From Chamaea fasciata (Eukaryota; Chordata; Aves; Passeriformes; Sylviidae): a stretch of 64,000 nucleotides of DNA. A model generated the notes under the pieces. It did no database searches, was not told where the DNA came from, and saw only the letters and a list, made by a program, of their open reading frames with translations. Location of the stretch: positions 84,339,994 through 84,403,993 of the forward strand of contig JARCOQ010000003.1 of assembly GCA_029207755.1 (NCBI GenBank), written 5' to 3'. How positions within the stretch are numbered: the first letter of the stretch is position 1; each line of letters opens with the position of its first letter. A program made the translations under genes and the position numbers. This document shows, in pieces, positions 1 to 10,580 of this stretch.

Positions 1-3000
1 GACAGAATTTTAGGAAATTAATTTCTCACCCACCTACAGTTTACTCAGGTTGCTCATAAAAGGCATAGCAAGTCACCAAACCAATGGAGTAAAAATAGGC
101 ATAATTGCTCAAATGATTACTTGTCCTTCCAATGCTTTATACTCATGACAGATGATAAATCAATTATATTTGTGACTGAATCTAATTAACACAGGCATGA
201 GTAAATTTGAGTTACTAATTGGTTTGTTTAAAGCTAGTAATAGGAAGGCACTAATTAGTTTTTTTTGTTTTAAATGCTAATAATATGGAGGCAGGACTCC
301 AAACTAAAACCGGTTTTAACGTTACATGAGCATTTAACACTGAGATGCAAAAATTTAAAGTGTGCTTATTTACCCAGAACACTGGTAATCTATGAGTCGT
401 TTCTGTGATACTGGTCATAAGCTGATAAAAAATGCTAATTTTCTAGAGATTTTTTTCCCTTAAACACTAGACTATTTCTTTACCACAGGGTGGTGGTAAA
501 GTTGTTTAATACTTTTGAACTGTTCTCTTCCTCAGATATTTTGAACCTAAAAAATAACAGTTATCTTGCATTCTAAAAAGATAACTGTGGTTCATAAAGA
601 GGTTTTGGTAAATTTCTTAGCTATTTTGTCCACAGAGGACTGGAATATTTTGTTGGTCGACTGCAACAGTATTTTGACAAAGCACTGTACTTCTCCAGCA
701 CAGATGTTTAACAGGCTGTCATTTTGTCAGAACCAAATAAATTCTCCATCTGATTAATACTGTAGGTTTTGATGTAAAAGAGCTTGTTAAATAGACCCTC
801 AGAACAGTCAATTTGCCCATTTAATTGGCTCAGTATTCTTTCCTACTTCTCTTAATTGGGTGAGTAACTAGAATATAGATAATGCAGTATAAGGATAAAA
901 TTACATGCTGTGTAAATTCTGCTACAAAAAAGTGATGTTAAAACAGCTCAGAATGAAGCACATTTAAATTATATAATAAAAAATACATTACAGTGACATT
1001 GCAAGTCTCCCTGTAACTGTTCCTAACATGAAAAAAACAGTGGAATGGTTACATTTCAGAATAACTTATCAAATTACATGGGTCTAAATGCAGAGTCAGG
1101 ACAACCAGAATAGCATTAACTCTGACCACTGAAAACAACAGATGACAATCACATAACTAGTTCATTTTTTGTATTTGTAGTCTAAGAAAAAAATTAACTG
1201 GATTTTTTATCTTTAAAAAGCATTTCTCCTGGCTTCTATCATAACATGTCAAACTCACTGAATTATCTCTCTGAAACTGCAAGGTTCAAGTAAAAAAAAA
1301 ATAAAAATATCAAATAACATTAAGACATGGCAGAAAGGTGGTGATAAAGGCAACCTAAGAAAATCCCCTAGACACTAAGCAGCGGAGCAATTACTGAAGC
1401 ATTCTCTCCTTTTCTACTACCTAGACAGATCTCATGGTTTTCTCAGATAACACAAAGAAAATATTGTAGTCCTAGGAAACATTATCAGATGCAGACAGTA
1501 TCAAACACACAGAACACCTTCTAATCTCCTTTACTGCCCTGGAAATTCAGAAGGAGAGGTCATCATTCCTCTGCTATGAAGGAGTAAAGTCACACTGGAG
1601 AGATTTTTCTGTGCTACAAACCCCTCCATTAACCAAGCTGCCTCTGTTCATTCCCTGAAGGGAACACCTTCTCCTACAGGAAAGAGTCATAAAGAAATCT
1701 TCTCGAACAGGCTTACTGACCAACATGCATGTAGCAGGAGTTCAAAGCGTTCCTCCAAGCTCAAGCTTTGTTACCATATGACCTTTTTCCAAAATGACCT
1801 TTTTAAGGAGGGCTGGTACACTGTGGATATGTACTCCTGGTCATTTTATCCTGTCAGGTGTATCTGCCCAAACATCAAGGACTCCAGGGACAAAAATGTG
1901 GTCTATTATAGCCAAACTCAGCCATTTTTTCTGCCTGACTTCTGAAATACTTTGGCTTGTGGGTATTTCTGTCTTCATTGATTAAAAAATAAATAAATAA
2001 AAAATCCCTGAATATCAGATTATATTTACAAACAGATTTCCTTGTCTGAAAATCCTAAATTCTTTCAAAAAAAGCCTTAAGGAAAGATTTAAACTGTGTT
2101 ACACAGTGTATCATTTTTTTTTCTTCTCATCTATTGTATCTAACACATACCTATGAACTAAGCAATGTTTCTCCCAAAAGTAATATGCCACCCCCCCTCC
2201 CTAAATTGCTATCACTATTTCTATTTTTAAATCTAAGCAAAATGCAATGGTGATAAGTGCTTTGTAAGCACACAGAAAGAAAATTACAAAGAACAACACA
2301 GCATATCCCAACACAGCTTCATTTCAGGTAACTCCAAAGAAATGGTCTACTTTTCTGTTCAGGTCCTTACTTTATGCAGATCCCTGTGGTATCTGAAGGC
2401 TATCTCTCATCCATCAAACCTAAAACCTTCACAGTTACAGACGTGATCAGCAGCAAGTCCACTTCTGGACTCAAGGTATACTTCATTTTGAAGTGCTTTC
2501 CAGTTCAGAATTCTAATGTGTTCCATCTGAACATATACGTGAAGCGAAAACATGGCTGTTATTGAAATCAAAAGATTTAGAAGTCATCTACGAATCGCAG
2601 CTCAAATACCACAAAACTGCATTTGAAAAAGAAATAGTAAACAACAGTTCCCAAACTTCTGGTGTTAACCATTTTTTGGTAAAATTTTGTCTTTTGTTTT
2701 CCTTTTGTGTGAACAAGTTTTGTCACGCTGTTTCAGGCCTGTCACTTCATTGCAGCTTATCTTTTAATTTCATTAAAAATGTTCAGATGAAAAATATTCA
2801 CATGAATATTCCATGTGAAATATCTTCTCTCATTCATGCCTCCCTAACTACTCTTACTAATGGATGGGGATTTTCTGTGCACTTATTCAGTGTTGCTGTT
2901 CCCCTGATCTTAATGGTCTGCTTCATGAAGATAGACAACTTGTGCACATTTTAAAAGCAAGCTATCATCACCATCAACTGCAGGAAAGTTTTGAAGTATT

Positions 3001-3886
3001 AAAAAGCAAAATAATTTAAACTGCAGTAACAATACATAGTAACATATCACCATTGTTTTAAGACAGAACCGTCTGACCAACTGAAAGCAGTTCTCTCCCC
3101 TGAAGCGGTTTTGAAATCATGTCTAGAAGGGTCACTAATTCCACAGGTATCCAAGCTGAAAAAACAAGAGAAAAGTAAATTGCTTATAAGCCAGTAACTC
3201 TTCTTTTAGACCAGAGCACAATGCTACTATTGTTCCTATTTGATTCTCTTTCAGCATGACAAACTTTTAATCAGACAGCTAGGTCCTGGAGAAGCATGCG
3301 GCATGGCATATTTTTGTTGCAAATAATCAAGATACCCTATCATTCCGCAGACTCATATGACCAAAAAAGTTACACCAGGAAATAAACTGTTTTCAGAATA
3401 TGGAGGTACAGAAACACTTCTGTTGTAAGCAACGGTCACAGAGCTTCACGAGAATCTGCTTAGAGAGGGAGCTTTCCAGTGTATGAAGGATGCAAATGAG
3501 AAGGCCGGCTTTAATTTCTAAGGGCATCCTGAAGAAACTACCCTGTGTGATCTGTTCCTTTCTGCAGAAATTTCCAACTTCATAGCTTTACAAAGCTGAT
3601 AATACAGAAAGTATCTGTGATTTGTCAGCTGCCCTACATCACACTATAGATGCCATATACCAGACCAAGGAGGCAAATCAGTTAACCCTTGTAGGGAGAT
3701 ACAGAGGGTCCTCCTCAGAATTGTGGTCCATCCTCCTCAACAGCACATGAAGCTTTCCAGAAAGCTTGTAAGCAGCTTTCCACTCTCCTGTCTAGGCCCC
3801 TCACAATTACAGAGGATCTGTAAAAACATGGTAAGTTTGCAATAGGGACTTTCTTCAGGCTTTCTTGTATGCTATAAATGAACAAC
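1..3886. other. AT-rich unique sequence without recognisable gene
   Basis: No open frame here has coding-like composition or resembles a family I know. The longest plus-strand frame (2562-2954) encodes a Cys/Phe/Ser-rich string with no domain and looks like chance. Only small low-complexity patches are visible, such as an A-rich (taaa)-like run near 1985-2003 and a C-run near 2190. A weak inverted repeat with one gap lies at about 2794-2823. Probable intron or intergenic DNA. Confidence 0.6.
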
Positions 3887-5375
3887 ATCACAGAATCATC
3901 AAATTGTTTAGGTTGGAAGACTCTTAAGACCACTGAGAGTGATACAGTCTCCCCTGAGCCTCCTCCTCTCCAGGCTAAACAACCCCAGCTCCCTCAGCCA
4001 CTCCTCACAGGCCTTGCATTCCAGACCCTTCACCAGCTCTGCTGCTCTTCTCTGGAGTCACTCCAGAACCTCAGTGTCTCAAGACGTGGCCTCAAGACCA
4101 GTGTTAACAGGGGAAGAATCACTTCCCTGGTCCTCCTAGCCTCACTAGTGCTGACACAGGCCAGGATGCCACTGGCCTTCTTGGCCACCTGGGCACACAC
4201 TGGCTCATGTCCAGCTGCTGTTGACCAGCACTCCCAGGTCCTTTTCCCACTGGGCAGCTTTCCAACTGCTCTGCCCCCAGCCTGTAGCACAGCCTGGGGT
4301 TGTTGTGACCCAAGGGCAGGACCCAGACTTGGCCCTGTTGAATCTCATGCTGTTGGCCTCAGGCCCATTGATCCAGCCTGTCCAGATCCCTCTGCGGAGC
4401 CTTTCTACCCTCCATCAAATCAATACACCCACCCAACTTGGTGTTGGCCACAAACCCACTGAACTTGATTCCCTCATCCATTGATAAAGATATTTAACAG
4501 CATTGCCCTCAATGCTGAGCTCTGGGGAGCCCATGTGACTGGCCGACAACTGCCGGTGACTCCATTCACCACCACTCCCCTGGGCCCAGCCACCCAGACA
4601 GTTTTTTAGCTGGTGAAAAGTGCACCACCAAGCCATGGGACGCCTGCTTCTCTACAAGTATCCTGTGGTGGACACTATTAAAGGCTTTACTGTGTATAGG
4701 TAGACACATCCACATTCCTTCCCTCATCCACTAAGCATGTCTCTTTGTCACAGAAGGACCTGCCTTTCCTAAACCAAGGCTGTCTGGGCCTGATCCCCTA
4801 GTTGTCCTGCATGTACTGCACGATGGCACTTGGGCAGATCTACTCCACAACCTTCTCTGGCACCAGAGTCAGACTGACAGGCCTGTAGTTAATCAGGTAC
4901 TCCTTCCAACCCTTCATGTAGATAGATGGCACATTTGCCATCTTCCAGTCAGCGGTGATCTCCCTGCTCACACAGGACTGCTGGAAAATGATGGGAAGTA
5001 GCCCAGTGGGAACTTCTGCCAGCTCCCTCAGCACTCTCAGGTGCATGCCATCAGGGCCCATAGACTAAGTGGTATAGCAGATCACCAATAATTTCTCCTG
5101 GATTATGGATGTATAACTGTGCTCTCCATCCCTGTTCTTTCAGCTCAGGGGTCTGGGTATCCAGAGATCAACTGGTCCTGCTACATTAAAAAAAGAAGCA
5201 ATAAGAACCTCAGCTTTCTCATCATCTTTTGTCACTGTGTCTCATCCTGCATCCAATAAAGGCTGGAGACTATCCTTGGGCCTCCTTTCGTTGCTGATTT
5301 TTTCACAGAAACATTTTTATTGCTTTTTATGGCACAGCCAGATTAAGTTCTGTTTGGGCTTTGGCCTACACAAAA
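3887..5375 (-). mobile_element. CR1 LINE copy A, 5'-truncated and internally deleted
   Basis: The left edge reads as the antisense CR1 3' end (tcacagaatcatc followed by ggttggaaga). The rest reads through antisense CR1 ORF2, including the typical stretch about controlling the 'gcctcctcctctccagg' segment, the RT fragment at 4840-5061, and upstream ORF2 sequence to about 5375. The distance from the 3' terminal motif to the 'gcctcc...ctccagg' segment is only about 70 bp. In copy I of this same window it is about 350 bp, so roughly 280 bp of the 3' region is missing. CR1 is a non-LTR retrotransposon whose ORF2 encodes endonuclease and reverse transcriptase; copies are usually 5'-truncated. The right (5') edge is approximate. 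Frames are broken, so the copy is dead. Confidence 0.9.
4840..5061 (-). pseudogene. CR1 ORF2 fragment, N-terminal part of reverse transcriptase
   Basis: This 73-residue minus-strand frame carries the conserved LINE motif NYRPVSLT near its C-terminal end, preceded by a GPDGMHLRVLRELAEV segment and an FQQS...DWK segment. These are hallmarks of the start of the CR1 reverse transcriptase domain. The catalytic aspartate motif (FADD) would lie further downstream in the element and is not in this frame. The first residue shown is only the first in-frame Met, not a real start. The frame opens and closes on mutations, so this is a relic inside copy A and not a host gene. Confidence 0.85.
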
Positions 5376-6792
5376 AAATGACCTAGTCTGTGCTCCAGAG
5401 AAATGTTACAATGGGCAAGAAAAAAACCCCAAACCACTCACTCTACCCTAGCCTGACTGAAAAAGAAAAAAATACTAGCCGATATTAACAGAGAAAAAAA
5501 CTAGAAGTTTCTAGGAGCAGTTGAGGACATTTTCACAGTTATTTTGGCAGAATATGATCTTTTCCATCCACATCTGTTTTGCTCTGGTGGAGCAACAGCC
5601 CAGGCAGCGCTGTGTTCTCCTCCACCTCAGAGCTGTCTTATCAGCTCCAACTCCTGAAGAACACAAGAGGCCCACCTGTACTGCTTATATGCCCTCCCTT
5701 CATGTGTCTGGATGAGCTCCTGGGGCATCTGCTCATTTCTCACCCGCTGATGCAACGTGTGAGGCTGGGGTTTGGACTGCCTTAGTTGAAGAGGCCTTTG
5801 GGACAGACCTTGAGCACTACAGCCATGAGCAAAAAGAGCATAAACTGAAGCATGGGGGATTGAAGCATGAGTGACGGCTGCCAGACTATGGAAAAAAGAG
5901 CAGCTGATATTCCAACGAGAATGATGCAGAAGCCTGATTCCCACCAACCTTAGCTGTGCAGTATTAATTCAGAATTATTTGTCCTTTTTGAGACTTTATT
6001 CTTCCTTTTGTTATTGTTTGTACTATAACTTAATGTTCTTCCTTTCATTGTGCTACAAAAATTATCCTTTGTACAGAATAAATGTATTCAGTAAATAATA
6101 AATGGAAAAAATGCAAAGTTTAAGAAAATAGGAAAGGACCAAAGTACCGAAAAGGGGATACCCTCAAATCTAGCTCAAACTTAGAATGAAAAAACGGATC
6201 AAAATGGCATGCAGGACAAACAGAGGAGTGAGTGTTTTTTCACAGTCTTGCATACTCCAAAGATTTACCTTCAATTATGAAAAAAAGAAAAATGGTTTTG
6301 AAGAATTACAAAACATCTCTCTCTCACCACCTCCTTCACCGTACAAACCACAAGATGGCGATAAATGGGACAGGACAAGAAGTGATTTGGGCATAGACTC
6401 CATGGATAAACTTAATAATTTAAGAGCAAGAGAAAACCACCATTGTTCACAATACCATATTTTGGTGCATTTAGATGAGATGCATTCAGAAATCTGTCTG
6501 TATGGCAGATGTCCCATGAAAGAGCCTGGAACAAAAAGCTTGTTTTAGAAATGGGCTAACAAGCTACTGAATTCTGAGTCAGTAACTGGCTGTTCAGGGA
6601 GAATGTCTTAGATCGCCTGGTACCATATTTTATCTGAATTCTGGGGTACTCTCAACTGCTCTAAATTTATTCTGGCTTTGGGTTTTACATCTCAGTATAC
6701 TCAGGTTCATTTTGTTACAAGCCACTAGAAATAAAAGCCTCTAGAACATGGGCCATCTTCTAAGAGGATTTGTTTTATGAAATGATAACTGA

Positions 6793-6874
6793 TTTTTCGA
6801 AAAATTGAAGAGATGTCAAAAAGAAGAGACATCTCTTCTTCAGTCGGAGAGACATCTCCAGTCACTTCAATTTT
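6793..6874. repeat. Nested inverted repeat able to form alternative hairpins
   Basis: A 12-bp perfect palindrome (tttttcgaaaaa) at 6793-6804 runs into an arm at 6801-6817. Bases 6807-6817 (gaagagatgtc) pair perfectly with 6828-6838 across a 10-base loop. Alternatively 6801-6810 (aaaattgaag) pairs perfectly with 6865-6874, and 6810-6817 pairs with 6851-6858 (gacatctc). There are thus two copies of the right-hand arm and two competing folds. The function is unknown; it may be a relic of a small DNA transposon or a chance cluster. Confidence 0.7.
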
Positions 6875-7285
6875 ATCTAAGTCATTAAACCAAAAACCAC
6901 AGGGAGCTAAGAGGCATTAACTAGTCTTTATCACTATTTTTTAAATTTTATATGTATGATATGAACTATATTTTACACAAATATAAATATTTTTTTAGTC
7001 CCAGGGGATGGGATCAAAGCTACTCTGGATTTTTACCCAGCAGCTTCACAGTTTTTCAGTGCACTGAAGCCGCATAACTGATTATAAATTCAGCAAGTCA
7101 TGTGTTTTATTACTTCTATGTTTCTTGTCTCAGTGATGACAGCTGGACATCATTTGGGCAAACTACAGTAGAAGGTTTCCCCTTCTTATTTCTCCCATGA
7201 AGGAGCAATGGCTTCACTTTTCTGTGTACAAAATCCCATGCATACCCACGGACGTGTTCCTCAAACAACGTTTGAAGTGTGACCC

Positions 7286-7298
7286 CTGAGTGACTCAG
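7286..7298. promoter_or_regulatory. Palindromic AP-1-like site
   Basis: The 13 bases ctgagtgactcag are a perfect palindrome around a central g and contain the AP-1 consensus tgactca (7291-7297). They sit beside a short patch (about 7240-7380) with more CpG than its surroundings. A second tgactca occurs at 7947-7953. Sites this short arise by chance, so activity is only a possibility. Confidence 0.25.
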
Positions 7299-10200
7299 GT
7301 GGTCAGAGCAGGCGCAGGAAGGCGTGTCAGAAGATTCACTGCACGCACACGGTGCTCGCGTGTGCTCTCTGCTGCAGTCTCCACTGACTCCATGGTGAGC
7401 ACCAAACATCCCTACACTCCATGTGGACATCTGGCAGATTGCTAATCTGGGATTCCTAAATGCCTCACAGTCCAGCCAGCCCAGTCAAGAAGGGCAGCAG
7501 CCCCACAAACATCCCACAGAAAACTGCCAGCTCCTTCCTTCCCCATCTTCCCCAACCCCAAGCTGGATGAAGCTTTTTAATATAACACCTAAGCAATCAA
7601 TTGGAATAAAAGGACAAAAGGGATGCTTTCTGTTTATCAGGAAGACTACAACTAGGGGAGAAGAGGTGGACTTTTCTCATAAATCCTTTTGCATGAAAGG
7701 GAATTCTGTGAAGGGAGAACACTGTTGCCATAGGAAGCTCATGGTAATGCAGGATTTTAACCCAGGCTTTACATTTAAAATTCTTCAGGTCTGGATGAGT
7801 CTAAGCCTTAGTCTAACCCCTAGTACATCAGTCCTGACACCCCGAATCATAGTATAATGACAATAAAAGATTTATCAAAAAAAATTTTAATCCACAGATG
7901 CACAGAGCCTTCACCTACAGGTGAACCTGTTGTTTGGGGAACTCACTGACTCAGTTGTGGTTTCTAGATGATAAATTCATGCAACTTGCCCTTATTCCCA
8001 GTAGACAGAAGGATTACAAAACAGGATTTTTGGAAGCACGAATCCCCATATTTATACAAGATTTATACAGCTAGGAATCCAAAAACGACATGTTTCTCTT
8101 CAAAACTTGGAAATATTTGCTCTATAAATTTGTTAGAAAAAATGTATAAAAGGTGCATTTATTCGGATCATACCTGTCCTCTTCCTCCCAGCTTAGAATT
8201 ACAAAGTAACCATTTCTAATCATAACATGGAATTTAACATTGTTTTTGCAGATTTTTCACAGATCGGTAGATATACATTTTCTAAGCAAAAACCATTGGG
8301 TACCCTATGGTTCAAGGAGATAAAAACCACACACATTTCCATTCACATAGTATATGCCTTCATTCTTCCTACTCCCTATCCTTTGCATCCTCTTTCCATT
8401 TTCTCATGTGTGCCCTGGGCATTAAAAATTATTCTTTACAATGCAGCAAATAAACTTTTTCCTGCATCTAAAACAGCTTTTCTTTTTTTGGTTATTCATT
8501 TTTTTCTCTGTAGCAAAGAACTATTGAGACTGCAATGTTTTCTACAACAAGGCCAGTCTTCAAAATTAACTTAGAATATATGAACAGAATAGACATTTTT
8601 GTACTTGATGTTTATCAAAGTTCTCTCGGATCAGACAGCATTATCATCTTCCCCTCCATCATCTGACAGGACTGTGGCTTACGTTTATGTCACTCACACT
8701 ATGAAAAAAAGCCTGGGTATCACTTTCCAGCTCTGTACATTTGCAGAAAAAGGAGATATAGGTTTTCCAAGGCCCACACACTACTGAGAGACTAAGCTCT
8801 ATGCTTGTCAGATTATATTAAATAGTAAATATAAACAGAAAGAACTTCAAAAGGATTTGGCCTGTCTGCCACTAGTTCATACAAACCCGAAGTGGAAAAG
8901 GTGCTTATAGGGTGCATATAAGGTCAGGCTCATCATTTCTGAATCTCAGGGAGGGCAATACCTGCCCCTCCCATTCACTCAGCTGTCAGAGAGGGCTGGG
9001 TGCTACAAGCAGACTAGGGAACACTGCCATGGCACACACGGTGCTGCTCTCAGCCAGCATTTAGATGCTCCCTTGCCCCCATGTCAAAAACTCCTCCTCA
9101 TCTCCAGTTCTACTAGAGTCAATTCTGCAGTAACTTCTAGAATCAATCAGATGAAGATTCTCCACATCAAAAACAAGCTGCTAGTTAGTTTACCTCAATA
9201 GACTCCACTACCCTCTTCATAAAACCTCACAAGGATGTATTAGCTGCCTCAAACTCTATTTACTCTACTGTAACACAAGATGAAAGGGTCAGCTTTCCAG
9301 GAGTACAGAATTTGGAAACAGATTACATGGCAGTTCCAATAGAATAAGCTAAGAAAATAGCCCTTACTGTGGAGGGTTTCTTTATGGCTCTCCTGAAAGC
9401 CTTCAAATACACTTTTCCTGGAAATCTCCATTACAGCCATACGAGACAGTACTACAAGGGGAAGCATGCATAAACATGTGCTGTCTTCACACAGAAACAG
9501 GTCCTTTGGGAACGGTTTTTGAAAGTAGTCATGCTTAAAGGGAGGTTTTTGAGTGGGTTGATAAAGTCTTATCAGGCACTTAAGAGATTTCAGTAAAGAA
9601 TCTACCTGTATTTTTAAGTTCTTTAACACTGTCCAGACTTTTGTCCTGGTATCTAGGCTACAAGCAACGATAGAACACACAGCTACCTAGAAAAAGAAAA
9701 CTTACTTGGCTTAGGAAACAAAGTTAACTAATCTGTCTCGGAATGGTTTGTTCATATAGAGAGAGACTTGACTCCTGTGACTTTACTCATCCACATTACA
9801 GCCAGCCCCCCCGTCGTTCTCACATAGCCAGGAGAAAAAGGGACATGTAGGAATATCGCATTTGTTGTCCGTATTTACTTTAGATTGAGCCATATGGAGT
9901 CTAGATACAGAGTTTCCTATTCCTTTCAATAAACCAGCTTTTTTTTTTTTTTCATAACCAACCACCCTAGAAGAAGCCAGTGATGTTGCAGATGTTCATA
10001 CATAGTCTGATGCATCCTATTTTAGCTGCCTGGATGGCAACTGAGTACTAGTCAGTTAGCCAGTACTACCAGCTCTTTCATGTTCTCCCATTTTCACAGA
10101 GAGGCAAGCAGAAAACCATAGTAGTAGGCAGAAGCAATTTGTGAAAATCTGCACTGAGAGAAGATTTTGGTTAGAATGTGTACTGGCACCAAAGATAAAA

Positions 10201-10411
10201 CATAGAAAAATGTTTCTGCAGGTAGGTTTCTCAGCCTTGCAGGAGCCACGGCACTTCTGTCACAGAGGCATTTGTTTGTTTTTTGGGTTTTTTAATGTTC
10301 CAAGACAAAGAATTAAATACAGGACTATGATTTCTCTGGTCAAATAAATCTAGTTCTGTAGACAGTTGTTAGCACTGGACTCTAAGAAACAACATACAAG
10401 AACAAAAAATA

Positions 10412-10580
10412 TCTTACTGAGTTGGGCAAACGGTCCATTCAGTCCTATATTTTGGCTCTAATACTGATAAAGGATGGTAGATGAGGCTACAGAGGGAGAG
10501 CACGTGAGCTGCTCAGCTTTGCATAGCCCCTTCCCTTCATCCTCCAGAAGCATCCACTGCAGTTGCTTGGGGGATGCAAA
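10412..10580 (+). repeat. Possible ancient amniote dispersed repeat
   Basis: The stretch beginning near 'ttactgagttgggcaaacggtcc' and continuing 'attcagtcctatattttggctc...gatgaggctacagaggg' follows, with many differences, a repeat I remember from turtles, crocodilians and birds that starts 'tactgggtcagaccaaaggtcc'. The order of sub-blocks is the same. The match is by memory only and the copy is very diverged, so both identity and ends are uncertain. Confidence 0.35.

Larger units (their letters stand above)
5376..10411. other. Unique sequence, no gene recognised
   Basis: Several open frames of 100-144 codons occur (for example 6186-6548 plus, 7423-7857 plus, 9249-9680 minus). None shows a known motif, and several have open frames on the opposite strand over the same bases, which argues for chance. 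The stretch holds the inverted-repeat cluster at 6793-6874 and a small CpG-containing patch near 7240-7380, listed separately. A poly-T run of about 14 sits near 9939-9952. Confidence 0.55.

Noticed and set aside
2562..2954. 130-codon plus-strand open frame
   Set aside because: Composition is hydrophobic and Ser/Cys-rich without a domain, and there is no splice or start context; consistent with chance.
3878..4462. 194-codon plus-strand frame, Pro/Ser/Leu-rich
   Set aside because: It is the antisense strand of CR1-A.
9249..9680. 143-codon minus-strand open frame
   Set aside because: No motif, no codon bias and no supporting signals; chance frame.
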